Of a stretch of 20,000 nucleotides of DNA, positions 1 through 9,256 are shown piece after piece; the stretch's first letter is position 1; every line of letters starts with the position of its first letter. The position numbers and the translations under genes are program-made. The notes beneath the pieces were generated by a model. That model ran no database searches and had not been told where the DNA came from. It saw only the letters and a program-made list of their open reading frames with translations. This stretch comes from Chromera velia (taxonomy: Eukaryota > Sar > Chromeraceae): positions 1 through 20,000 of the forward strand of contig JAHBMJ010004212.1 in assembly GCA_018398765.1 (NCBI GenBank). Reading direction: 5' to 3'.

Positions 1-32
1 TCTTCGTTGCCCCCTCGACATCTCCAACACAC

Positions 33-113
33 CTGAAAGGACACATGGTCGCATGCACGCACGAACATACATACACATCCGTGTCATTGTCTTTCATCGA
101 TGAGAACCCCTCT
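33..113. repeat. Dispersed ~80-bp repeat, copy 1 of 3
   Basis: About 80 bp containing TGGTCGCATGCACGCAC and ending in ATCGATGAGAACCCC. It recurs in the same orientation near 376-460 and 720-797, with roughly 70-95% identity judged by eye. The three copies make up much of the first 800 bp. No coding signal was seen. Confidence 0.7.
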
Positions 114-330
114 TCCCTCCTCTCATCTCGAGACAAATGACACAAGAACAGACGAACCGCCCCAAAGAGAGGCAGCCGCGGCTTGCCACAAGCGCGTATG
201 TAGCTGCACCACACAAACCCAAAATTCTCTCCCTCGCTTTACGGCGTCATGCTTTGACACGTAGTTCGAGCCCGTTGGGGTGCGACCAGTTGGGAATAGA
301 AGAAAAAGGAAAAGAACGAAAGAAAACAGA
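112..330 (+). repeat. SINE-like dispersed repeat, copy 1
   Basis: About 210 bp matching 1207-1437 in the same orientation. Both share CATCTCGAGACAAATGACAC, an internal ACCACACAAACCCAAAA block and GTTCGAGCCCRTTGGGGTGC. The GTTCGAGCC stretch fits a Pol III B-box (GWTCRANNC). Each copy ends in an A-rich purine tail. A B-box plus an A-rich 3' tail is what a tRNA-derived SINE would show, but I could not fold a tRNA and saw no convincing A-box or target-site duplication. It could simply be an old duplication. Confidence 0.45.
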
Positions 331-375
331 ACGAAGTAACGGGATGGAAGTAACAGAATGGATCAATCTGATTGA

Positions 376-460
376 CATATGGTCAGTCGCATGTACGCAC
401 AAACAGGCACACGTATCTGTGTCTCGCTGTGTCTTTGTCTATCATCGATGAGAAGCCCCC
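376..460. repeat. Dispersed ~80-bp repeat, copy 2 of 3
   Basis: The most diverged copy of the unit at 33-113. It keeps ATGGTCAGTCGCATG near its start and TATCATCGATGAGAA at its end, where the other copies have CATSGATGAGAACC. Confidence 0.6.
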
Positions 461-719
461 TGGTCCGGCCCTGGCTCCCTCTCTGGAACAAATTCTCATG
501 TACATGCACCTTAATTCGTGCATGGCATTGCGTTGAAACGCCAGCTCGCGCCAGCTAGAACCCACCTTGTTTGCCTCTCAGATGCGCGCCAGGCCCTGCA
601 AAGATTTGGAAGAAGGAAACAGTCGAGAGAAGAAACGGAAGTGAGGAACGGTACGCCAATTGAAAAACAAAATGATCGAGACACAGGAATACAATGTCAA
701 AGTGCCGTGGAACAAACAT

Positions 720-797
720 CTGAAAGTAGATATGGTCGCATGCACGCACGAACATACATACGCATCCGTGTCATTGTCTTTCATGGATGAGAACCCC
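720..797. repeat. Dispersed ~80-bp repeat, copy 3 of 3
   Basis: Nearly identical to the copy at 33-113, including TATGGTCGCATGCACGCAC and TGTCATTGTCTTTCAT. It runs directly into the pyrimidine-rich minisatellite at 784-1065, which appears to have grown from the terminal GATGAGAACCCC motif. Confidence 0.7.
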
Positions 798-1065
798 TCT
801 TCCCTCCTCTCAATGACATCTCGAGACATGAGATCCCTCCTCGATGAGATCGATCCCCCTCTCCCCCCCTCTTCTCCCTCGATGAGATCGATCCCCCTCT
901 CCCCCCTTTTTGTCGATAAGAACCCTCCCACTCCCCCTCCTTCTTTGACGAGATCCCCCCCTCCTCCCCTCTTCTCCCTCGGTGAGAACCCTCCCACTCT
1001 CCCTCGTTCTTTGATGAGATCCCCCTGCCTCCCGTCTCCTTCGTCGATAAGAATCTCCCTAAAGT
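784..1065. repeat. Degenerate pyrimidine-rich minisatellite
   Basis: Imperfect tandem units of the form GATGAGATCGATCCCCCTCT alternating with GATAAGAACCCTCCCACTCC and runs of CCCCTCTTCTCCCTC. Unit length varies from about 25 to 45 bp. The strand asymmetry is strong (C/T on +, G/A on -), so several frames stay open by composition alone. I treat those open frames as non-coding. Confidence 0.75.
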
Positions 1066-1206
1066 GAATGAAGGATCGAATGCGTTGACGTCGGCGCCCC
1101 CCGAAAAAAAGAGAGAGCTAGTAGTGCTGCGTTCACTTTGACCCGGCCTCTGCATGGCTCGATCGATACTGCCCCCTTAATTCAAGTCGGACTGGACCCC
1201 TGCGCC

Positions 1207-1437
1207 TCTCCCCCTCCCCTCATCTCGAGACAAATGACACAAGAACAAACGCCTTCCTAGGCCGAAGGGGGAAGGACGCGGCTTAAAACACAATTAAGCG
1301 CGTATGCAGTTACACCACACAAACCCAAAAGTCTCTCCCTCGATATAGACGTCACGCATGTACAGAGTTCGAGCCCATTGGGGTGCAACTAATTGGAAGG
1401 AAAAAAAGAATGGTAGAAAAAAAAACGAACTCATTGG
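1207..1437 (+). repeat. SINE-like dispersed repeat, copy 2
   Basis: Second copy of the 112-330 repeat. It is diverged by substitutions and small indels and keeps the B-box-like GTTCGAGCC (near 1366) and an A-rich tail (about 1397-1430). Confidence 0.45.
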
Positions 1438-1459
1438 ATAGACTCCCGAGGAGAAGTCG

Positions 1460-1946
1460 CAGAAAAGAGAAGAGACAGCCTACTTTGACTCGGCGTTTTG
1501 CCTCCATGCAGTATCTTTCACGTGAACTGAAGTCGACTTTTCTCACCCTTCTGTGCACAGAGAATTTCATACACGCAGCAAGTCGACCTGACATGCCTGT
1601 CATCCGGCCTTGCCTGAAATGCCCCCAGTGCACAATGGTGAAAGAAATCAAATGAAATCAAGCTGCCAGGAACAAACTGTGAAGAAAATGAGTAGCCAAC
1701 CATCAAAGAAGTTGTGAGTTTGAAATTCTTACCGACAGACAGACTGACTTCCGCTTGTCGACGACCACTTGGCTTGCCGTTCTCCTTGTCTTGCGCGTGT
1801 TCCCCTCCTGACAGAAAAGAGGAGGTAGTCCAGACAAAACGTGAAAAGAATTTCTCATTTGGATATGTTCATACAACCAACCCTACACCGATGAAAAAAC
1901 CAGACCGAATACGTTTCCAGCAACACTGTCAGGCAAAGGGCTCTCT
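1460..1946. other. Stretch without recognised features
   Basis: About 490 bp between the SINE-like repeat and the inferred last exon of the minus-strand gene. It has mixed composition, no coding run I can support and no obvious repeat. It probably includes the 3' untranslated region of the minus-strand gene. Confidence 0.5.
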
Positions 1947-3700
1947 CTACCGGAGGATTTTGTGAGCCGACTTCGAAAGGACAGAAGCGACGGCGTTTGA
2001 GGGCTGCATGAGGGAGGACCAACATCTATCAGGCTAGTGAGAGAGACTCCATCGATCAGGCCGGTGAACGAAGGAAAAGAACTACCGACAGATCGATCGA
2101 CCATGCAGGCAGGCAGGCAGGCAGATGCACAACGAACGCTGCACACATGAACGAAGATCAGCTCAATCTCACCTGAGGCTCTCCAGATTCCGAGTCCGAT
2201 TCCGAAGATGGGTCGGAAGGTGAATCCTTGAACAAGGACGCTGCAGCTGCCTGCTGGTGGGGGGATGGGGGGGACTGCTGAAAGGAGGGCGGCTCGTCGG
2301 GCCTTCCAACCACCCCTCCCTGGTCTGCCCACTTGCCCCCGTCTGCAGCAGCCCCATAGGACTGCCGCGCATGAGGAGGCATGCCGGGGAGTCCGACCAC
2401 AGGGCCTGCCCCCCCACGGGAGTCCATCTGTCTGTCTCTGTGCTGAGGATCACCCGTGGCACTCCCATGGAGAGACTCCTGCTAGTGCATGTAGTACTGC
2501 TGCTGCTGCTGCTGCTGCATGTAGTACTGCTGCTGCAGCTGCATGTAGTGCTGCTGCATGTACTGCTGCTGCTGCATCTGCAGATAGAGTATGTGGTCCA
2601 AGACCCCTACCGTCGAGTCTTCCTCCTCTTCGTCCCAATCCGCCCCTTCCTCCTCCTCGTCGTCTTCTTCCTCCTCTCTCTCCTCCCTCTCCTCGTCTCT
2701 CTCCTCCCTCTCCTCCTCTCTCTCCAGGGGGACCTCCCTCTCATCCTCTCTCTCTCCTCCAGTACGGTCTGGAGGGGCCGACACAGAGAGGGATGCAGGG
2801 GAAGAAGAGAGGGGAGCCGCCCCTTCTGCCGGGAGAGTCCTCATGGAATTCCGGGTCTTCCTCTTCTTCTTCTCTTCGGGGACCTCTCCAGGTGCGGTGC
2901 TGTTGAGCGCGGACAGGAGCCTTCTCTGCTCAGTTGAGAGTGAAGGACCCTCTGCAAAGCAAAGCAGGCAAGGAAACGGGTGGCAGGGTTAGCGCCAGAG
3001 CAAGATTTATCAAATGGAAAGAAGTATTAGAGAAAAGGTGCTGAAAGGCCGACTTACGGACAAGACATTTCATTGCTCAGGAAAACAGACGTACTGCCTG
3101 ACAGCATTGCAGCACAAAAACGACAGAATGAGGGAGGAAACGGGAAGAAACTAAAAGGTGGTTCCACAAAAAGGAACAAGACCATGCATTCAAGTGGGAA
3201 AAGGCAGACCCGCGAAGGAAGGGGTAGGGAAATCAATGCTTGGATTCGCTTGACAGCAAAGCTGTTGAAGAAAGAAATGAAGCATCGATGAACGCTGGGT
3301 TGTTGCAGGATGCAGGTTTCTGAAGAGAAGTACCGCGCACTGTTGTGACGTCAGAGAAGGGGAATGGGACCGACCTGTCCTTCTGCTTTTCTGTCTGTCG
3401 CTCGTCTTTCGAAAGTGGTGACAGGTCCATTTCTGCCCTGTATGCTCTTTGGTGAAGGAGCGTGATTTGTTCGTAGGAGAAAGGTCCAGGGAAAAGCTCT
3501 GGCGGGAGGCCGAGCTCTGCCTTAGTGTCGTACTGTTGATCGTTGTTGCGAGCATAGTTCCTTCTGGGGTTCATGGTGTCGAAAAAGAACTGCCAGTTTG
3601 ATCTCTTCCTTCGAGCCCTGATGTTTGCTTTCCTCTGTTGAATTTGCCAGGGAATCGGCTGCCGCCAGTAGGGATTTGCTACTGGGTCGAAGACAAACAT
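1947..3700 (-). CDS. Low-complexity (K/R-, E- and Q/Y/M-rich) protein, multi-exon, with an in-frame TAG
   Basis: Not assigned to a known family. Exon 1 runs from ATG at 3700 to about 3375 (donor CAG/GTCGGT). It is non-repetitive and coding-like, with an NPYWRQPIPWQIQQRK start, a basic RARRKR patch and an FDTMNPRRNYARNN motif. The main exon runs from about 2951 (acceptor TTTGCAG) to 2173 (donor CAG/GTGAGA). It encodes a basic EEKKKRKTR patch that could be a nuclear localisation signal, then a roughly 35-residue Glu/Asp/Arg block, a Gln-rich block with repeated YMQQ units, a Pro/Ala/Gln region and an acidic Ser tail (SSESDSESGE). An inferred last exon, 2003-1947, follows a good pyrimidine tract and ends in TAG. 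TAG also occurs in frame at 2484-2482 just after the Gln block, and coding character continues past it. The exon 1 to main exon junction does not phase simply, so a small intermediate exon (perhaps ending at 3058 with donor GTAAGT) may be missing. The layout suggests a nuclear or RNA-associated protein, which is inference only. Confidence 0.5.
2105..2124. repeat. (AGGC)n microsatellite
   Basis: Five consecutive CAGG-type units inside the last inferred intron (2172-2004) of the minus-strand low-complexity gene. Confidence 0.8.
2490..2590 (-). repeat. CAG-rich trinucleotide tract encoding Gln-rich repeats
   Basis: On the minus strand this is CAG-dominated and interrupted by TACTACATG, giving QQQYYM-type units. 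The longest pure run is seven CAG codons. It lies within the main exon of the low-complexity gene, immediately upstream of its in-frame TAG. Confidence 0.85.
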
Positions 3701-3945
3701 CGTGGCTCTCTCTTCGATCGTGTCTACTCGGCTGCTTTCTCTTGAGGAGAGTGAACACAACGCCTGGTCGAATCCAGGAGTGTTGCTTGTGCACGGCGAG
3801 GTTCACAGATAGACAGACCAACCAAACGTCTAGCTGGTTGGCGTGCCTCTTCACATCTGAGATTCTGCTGCTCTCTGTTTCGTCCTCGCAGTGACGGTGA
3901 ATGGATGAATGACCCTCAGATACCCTGAGTCGAAGTCCGACTCTC

Positions 3946-3969
3946 ATATATATATATATATATATATAT
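3946..3969. repeat. (AT)n microsatellite
   Basis: Twelve consecutive AT units within the divergent intergenic region. Confidence 0.95.
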
Positions 3970-4047
3970 CCCAACACCAATGATGCCCAACCATACCCAA
4001 CCTGATTGCATCCATTGAGAGACCTCCTGCATGCGTCTCTACATACG

Positions 4048-4070
4048 TATATATATATATATATATATAT
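4048..4070. repeat. (TA)n microsatellite
   Basis: Uninterrupted TA tract of about 23 bp. A shorter one follows at 4125-4135 beyond the palindrome. Confidence 0.95.
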
Positions 4071-4100
4071 GGTGTTGCAATGGTATTTTCTCTGTTTTTT

Positions 4101-4122
4101 TCGCGACAAATGTTTGTCGCGA
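4101..4122. repeat. Perfect inverted repeat (10-bp arms, 2-nt spacer)
   Basis: The left arm TCGCGACAAA and right arm TTTGTCGCGA are exact reverse complements separated by TG. The palindrome sits between a T-run and a TA tract, 320 bp upstream of the CAP gene ATG. It could be a dimeric protein-binding site, a cruciform or the core of a small mobile element. Confidence 0.9.
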
Positions 4123-4302
4123 TTTATATATATATGTGTTGAAGGATTTTTGAAGGTCAGACAATCGCAATGATGCATGTCACGGTCGCCAATTTCTTCA
4201 CAATAGCTGCGTGTTCCTTCGTTTCTTTTCACGCCATTGGCGTGTCCAACTTTCTAGCCCGGAAGAAGAACTTCATCAAATCAAAGCAACGTCCCCTTAC
4301 AC

Positions 4303-4371
4303 CAGATTGAAAAGACCTTTCTTGTTCTATTAGAGAACAGATTGAAAAGACCTTTCTTGTTCTATTAGAGA
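4303..4371. repeat. 35-bp tandem duplication upstream of the CAP gene
   Basis: Two essentially identical copies begin with CAGATTGAAAAGACC at 4303 and 4338. They end 70 bp before the inferred ATG at 4442, so they lie in the promoter or 5' untranslated region. Confidence 0.9.
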
Positions 4372-4441
4372 CGCTGCTCAATTGAATTTCAGCGATCCCC
4401 GCGCACACTGAGTGCCCAAGGTCAGTTACTTCCAAATCAAG

Positions 4442-4714
4442 ATGTTGTTCCTACGAAGCGTCTGTGCGGTGTGCCTCTTGACGGTTTCTGCATTTGGAGA
4501 AGTTGACCTTAAAGAGCTCGGGAGCTTTGGAGGCAAGCTCAACCTGACGGGAAAGTTTAACTTTGACCTTCCCGGCCTCGATCTCTTCGGCAAGGACTCG
4601 AAAGACAAGGTCGGTTCAAAAAAGAAACTCTGTGAATGCGATAAAAGGGCAGAACCCACGCACACACACGCACGCACACACACACACGCACGCACACACA
4701 CGCACGCACACACA

Positions 4715-4753
<39 letters not shown>

Positions 4754-4849
4754 ACACACACACATACACGCACGCACGCACACACGCACACACGCACACA
4801 CGCACACATGCACACACGCACACACGCACACACACACGCACACACGCAC

Positions 4850-4945
<96 letters not shown>

Positions 4946-7900
4946 GGTGATGGAGAGCTCTTCTTGCAAGGTCCTCTCTCAAGACCAGTGACAGTCAGAA
5001 AAAGAGTATTGCATCGACGTCTTTCTGCTCACATGGAGTGCGTTCAATGGGGATGTGTTCACTCGCATTCTGCAGTTGGAAACAAGCGGGGCCTCTTTTT
5101 CTTTCGTTTCTCTCATGTTCTTCGGCCGAAGTGTGCTCACAGTGAACTGCAGGTGGAGAGCGACTTTTCCAGACAGTAATTCTTTGTGTGTATGTTTTTG
5201 TGCAGATGGAAGACCACAGTGTGGGGACCTCGCTCGTTGCGACTACTGAGGGTGCGAGCACGTAAGTTTTTTTGTGCTCTTTCAGTCTCTTGAGAAACGA
5301 GAGATTGCACTCACATACATCAAAAACCCGTGCTCACGTTAGACAGAAGAGGTTCCTTCTTTCAACTCAGTTGACTCTCTCGCGCTCTCTGCCCCACTCT
5401 CGCTCTTTCTCTCTCTGTCTTTGTCTGTTTCTATATGTGCGTGTTTCAAAAAAGTGCGTGAAAGGGAGGGGAGGGGGGGAGAAGAAACTCTCACATTCAT
5501 TTTGTATTGCAGACTCCCACGCTATCACCCGTTGTTACTTCTGCTTCCCTCCTTCTCCTTGCCATGAACAGGTTCCAAGTAGAAGAATTTGAAGTTGGCG
5601 CAGAGCTGAGGCAGCTTGCGGAAGAGGCGTCACCTCTGGCATTCATCGTGCAGCACAACTTCTACCGATGCTTGTCAGTCAGTCAGTCGGTCAATCAGCT
5701 AGCCAGTCAGTGCGTCACTGCCAAGCAGTCTGTCAATGAGTTGGTGAGCCAGGGAGAAGCACGCATGTGTGTTTGAATTCATTTGCGAAGAGGCAGTGAG
5801 ATCATTCATTCTACCTGCGCACTGGGTTGTCGAACAATTAGTGTCGGTCCATCCTAGGAATCGGCATGCAACAGACGGAGTTGCGGGGGTGAATGGGACA
5901 ATCGGTTGCCTCGTCTGTTGACGGCTCCTCTCGCACGGCAGTGTCCACCTCCATGCACAGGAGTCTGTTACAGCTGATGTAACTCTTCGCGACCCTGATT
6001 CGGCACTCGATGCCATTTCATTTCATCTGCATGTATGCGGACTCAGCGAGTGGTCATGTCTGAATGCAGGCACGACACTGACCTCCTCACATGGAGTGTC
6101 TGTCTGGAGGACTCGGCAGAAGAATAGGCTGAAAAGGAGATCCACGAGCCCTCCAACTCCCATCAGATGCAAGGATGCAAGGGACCGTCAGGTGGGTGGG
6201 TGGGTCGGTGCACGGGTGGGTGGGTGTGGTGCTCAATATTCTTGCCAGTGGACGCATGCAGTTCCTAGATGCAGTTGTCAACCCGAGTTTCTTCACCAGC
6301 AGACGGGAGCAGTTTACTTCAGCGTCATTTGTTCTCTCTGCAGCAGGACTTGTCATCATGTTTTTCGATGCTGTTGTGGCTGCACTTTGTTTGTGGCAAT
6401 ACCTACACTTTCTCAATCTTTCGGATTTGAGATTCTTGTAACAAGAATGGCGCTCTCTGCTCGTCTGTATGTCTGACACATATTCCGAGTGTTCATGTGA
6501 GATTCGTCTTTTCCCCGCCCTCCTCATTTTGCTCACGAGAGCCTCGGTTCTCCATCTGGCTCTCCAGAAATGTCTTCTTTGCCATGCATACATGGTGCAC
6601 GTTTGATTGATTTTCATCCTTGTATGAGACTGAATGCAGGCGAGAACCTGGCAATCGGCTTTGCGTCCCCTAGCCGTGCCTTTGCCTCTTTTTACCGTGA
6701 AAAGAGGTTTTGGGAGGAGTCTTCCCAGAGAACCGTCAGCATCAAAGGGGAGGCATGGGAGAAATCGTTAGAGGAAGACAGAGTACAGTGCATAGAAAGA
6801 GTACGAACATCCGATTCGTAGAAAAGAACGGGGGACCACACAAGGGAATCACACGGAAAGCCGCCCAAGCTAGCGCCCAAGGTCCCACGTCAGTGTGGGA
6901 GCTCGGGGAGGAATTAAAGAGAGAACGAGACAATGAAAAGGGTTGGTATGCACAGGGCTCACAGCAGTTAAGCACACTTTGAAGGATTGGCAAATGTAGT
7001 AAATCTCTGTGTCTTTGCAGTGTCTTTCTGCGGCAGGGAGGTACACCACCATGATGTGGTCAGATGCTAAGCTGCTTGGGTGCGCACGCCAGACTGGGAC
7101 CACCTATATCGTGTGCAGGTCCGTCTGCATATGAGTTCTGCTGTCAGGCATGAAAAAGAGAAAGATAGCCATCGACAGCCCAAGACCGAGCGACCACCTT
7201 GTTGTCATATGTGTGTGTGGACAAAGAAGCACTTCTCCCTTTGTAGGTACATGCAACGTGCACGTATACTCCCGCCTGCTCAGTGGAAGGGAAGGAGTTA
7301 TGAATTCAGACATTCTTATTGTCAACTAGTATTGTCAAACTGAGGAGGGCAGTTTCGTAAGTCCATGATCATGTCCATCCTTGTGCTTCTGATTCTTTCT
7401 ATGTGTTCCGCTTCTACGTCTGTGTCAACCCTGCAGATATAAGGGGGAGACGGCGGACAGGTGTTCCGTACCGAATGCCTGGGGCTGTTTCGAGGGTCGA
7501 GTCAAGCCCCGCAACCACACCAAAACGGAGGCACAGTGCCTTGCCGAGGCTCAGGCGTGGGGTCTTGGTGGTCAGTTGGCGTTTCGTCTGTATGTATCTG
7601 AACTTATAATGGACCCCTCCGCTTTTCGGGTTGCATTGACTAGCGGAAACGCCTTATGCTTGACACGTTCAAAAGGCACATGTGAAGAAACACATCCGCC
7701 ATTCCAGCATCTGGATTCTACGATGAGAAGTATCAGAAAAGAGACAGTGTACCGTGACCCCGACACGCAAGACTGAATCCCTCCAAGACTGTATTCTCCG
7801 TTCATTGATAATGTCACTCATCCCCCTCCCCAACTCTGCAGGCAGCACTACAACCACAACCACAACTGCAGCCAGCACAATTGCGACCAGCACCTCTACA

Positions 7901-8929
7901 ACAACCACCACAACAACCCGTCCAACCACGACAACTACCTCCCCAACCCCCTCAACCACCACAACTACCCCCCCAACCACGACAACAGGCCCTCCAACCA
8001 CGACACCTACCTCCCCAACCACTGTGACAACAACAACCCCCACAACCACAACCGCCCCTTTCATCCATGAGGTCGGAAAGGGGGGAAGGGGGAGAAAAGA
8101 AGAAAGGTGTCATCTTTCCTCATTTTATGAATTCATGCATGTACGTGAATTCCTCGCTTCTTTGAGAAAAAAGACGAAAAAAAGCCAGTTGTTTGAAGGT
8201 CAGTCGGACACTGAAGTCTGTTCAAGGGTGAATCCAAAAGCAAATCCCAACTGTTTACGGGCGAATTAAAGAGCGAGTTCTGTCTGCTCAATGTCTCAGA
8301 GGGAAGAGAGGGTTGTTTGAAACGTTGTCGCATCACGCTTTTGAAGAACAACCCATTGATAAAAGAAAGAAACAAATCGTTGAATTCAAAGAGAGAAGAG
8401 AAGAAAGACGTTTTTGAAGTGCAGCAGTTGAGACAGATAGACAGACAGACAGACAGACCGACAACGGGGGGAGCAGGTGCCCCCTTCTCTGCCCCCCCAA
8501 CGCGCATACACGGCAGCTTGCATGTCCACCCAACCCGTTTCTGTTCCTCTGCCTGGGAGAAATCCCTTCTCCACACCGGTCTCCTCAGTCGGCAACTTTA
8601 CCGCCACTCAGCAGCAGAGACGGAAACGAGTCAAAGAACTGGATTATCGCAAAGAAAGACGGCACAAGGAGCAGGCAAACGTCTGCTGCGAGCGTAAGTG
8701 GGTGGGACAAAAGCCCCTTTCTCTGTCCCCCCACAGCGCAGCCACAACAGTCTGACACAGTCTCCTCTAGTCTCAGACTGACACATCCCCCACACATGTT
8801 CCTCTCTTTCTTGCCCAGCAGACCGCGACCAAACAACCAGCCTGTCCCTTAACACCAGTCGGTTACCGGCTTGATGAAGCCAGAAGAACCTCTCTCAGGC
8901 GCCTCAAGGTGCTTTTGTGGGAGGAATGA
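4442..8929 (+). CDS. Secreted CAP/SCP-domain protein with Thr-rich linker, ten exons
   Basis: Phase-consistent exons are 4442-4609, 5206-5261, 5572-5673, 6070-6191, 6640-6734, 7021-7118, 7437-7570, 7842-8071, 8589-8693 and 8819-8929 (406 residues, stop TGA). Residues 1-20 form a signal peptide (MLFLRSVCAVCLLTVSAFGE). The CAP fold covers about 98-215: FIVQHNFYRC (helix 1), HDTDLLTW, then SGENLAIGF, FYREKRFW, GRYTTMMWSDAKLLGC and YIVCRY. These match the CAP landmarks HNxxR, PLxW, GENL and GHYTQxVW. The usual cavity His of GHYT is Arg188. Residues 215-259 add a Cys-containing segment (AWGCFEGRV, N-glycosylation motif NHT). Residues 260-330 are almost all Thr/Pro/Ser (mucin-like), and a basic tail ends the protein. 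Codon 128 is TAG (6125-6127). The exon 5 donor (GTCAGC at 6735) and the last two exons are the least certain parts. CAP proteins act extracellularly in defence, lipid binding or host interaction; the role here is unknown. Confidence 0.8.
4658..4947. repeat. (CA)n/(CG) tract followed by (GA)n, in intron 1 of the CAP gene
   Basis: About 255 bp of CA repeats, broken by CACG and CATA units, run straight into a (GA)n tract at about 4912-4940. The open His/Thr and Val/Cys frames across it come from the dinucleotide repeat and are not coding. Confidence 0.97.
5675..5716. repeat. (CAGT)n degenerate microsatellite
   Basis: Runs of CAGTCAGTCAGT with variants begin directly at the donor of CAP exon 3 (TT/GTCAGT at 5674), so the splice site lies inside the repeat. 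Confidence 0.8.
8128..8440. repeat. Diverged ~310-bp segment, copy 1 (CAP gene intron 8)
   Basis: Shares an ordered series of motifs with 9344-9662: TTCATGCATG/TTCGTGCATGA, an A-rich AAAAAAGAC block with GTTGTTTG, ACACYGRAGTCTGTT, a GAATTMAA block and TTTGAAGTGCAGCA. The order and spacing suggest an old duplication or two copies of a dispersed element. It occupies most of intron 8. Confidence 0.55.
8429..8462. repeat. (GACA)n microsatellite
   Basis: Tandem ACAGACAGACAG units in intron 8 of the CAP gene, about 130 bp upstream of exon 9. Confidence 0.9.
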
Positions 8930-9219
8930 AGAGACAGGGGTAATAACAGCATGCTTCGGGACAGGGGCAGACAAGGGGGGAAGGCAGGAGACTCGCCGGG
9001 ACTCGCCTCCTTCCTGCATGTCTCCAAACCGGCTCTGCAGGGGATTGGGGGGAAGAGGGAGGGCCCTTTTTTTTTGTCTGAGTGTCAGGGCAAGTCCTTA
9101 CCCTCTTGTGAAGAGGGAAGGGGTGAGGGGGGCAGATGGACGAAGAGGGTGTGTCACGTCATTGGGGCAGCTGGGGGCAATTTTGTTTCATCGTTTGCGC
9201 ATGAATAGAGACTTCCTGT

Positions 9220-9256
<37 letters not shown>

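Larger units (their letters stand above)
3701..4441. promoter_or_regulatory. Divergent intergenic region between two genes
   Basis: About 740 bp separate the inferred ATG codons of the minus-strand low-complexity gene (3700) and the plus-strand CAP gene (4442). It holds three TA repeats, a perfect 10-bp-arm inverted repeat at 4101-4122 and a 35-bp tandem duplication at 4303-4371. Both 5' untranslated regions and core promoters should lie here, but I could not identify transcription starts. Confidence 0.5.

Noticed and set aside
2257-2992. Plus-strand Leu/Ser/Pro-rich frames
   Set aside because: They are shadows of the minus-strand CAG/GAG-rich exon; composition alone keeps them open.
3764-3779. 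T-arm-like CCTGG-TCGAAT-CCAGG
   Set aside because: The loop is 6 nt instead of 7, and no acceptor, D arm or anticodon arm can be folded around it.
3522-4232. 236-codon minus-strand frame through the TA repeats
   Set aside because: It runs through IYIYIY-type microsatellite translation and overlaps exon 1 of the low-complexity gene in another frame.
4412-5179. Long His/Thr open frame (and Val/Cys frames on the other strand) through the CA repeat
   Set aside because: The frame is open only because a dinucleotide repeat encodes no stops. The donor at 4610 and strong acceptors downstream place it in intron 1.
5513-5567. Alternative third exon of the CAP gene giving a GPI-anchor-like hydrophobic end
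   Set aside because: Using the acceptor at 5512 gives a short Leu-rich tail and a stop. The acceptor at 5571 has a better pyrimidine tract and yields the helix 1 CAP motif in phase, so 5513-5571 is read as intron.
7247-7342. Candidate exon after TTTGTAG, starting G-TAC-ATG and ending in TGA
   Set aside because: It splices in phase after CAP exon 6 but gives an unrelated tail. Exon 7437-7570 also fits the phase and connects to the Thr-rich exon. It remains possible as an alternative terminal exon.
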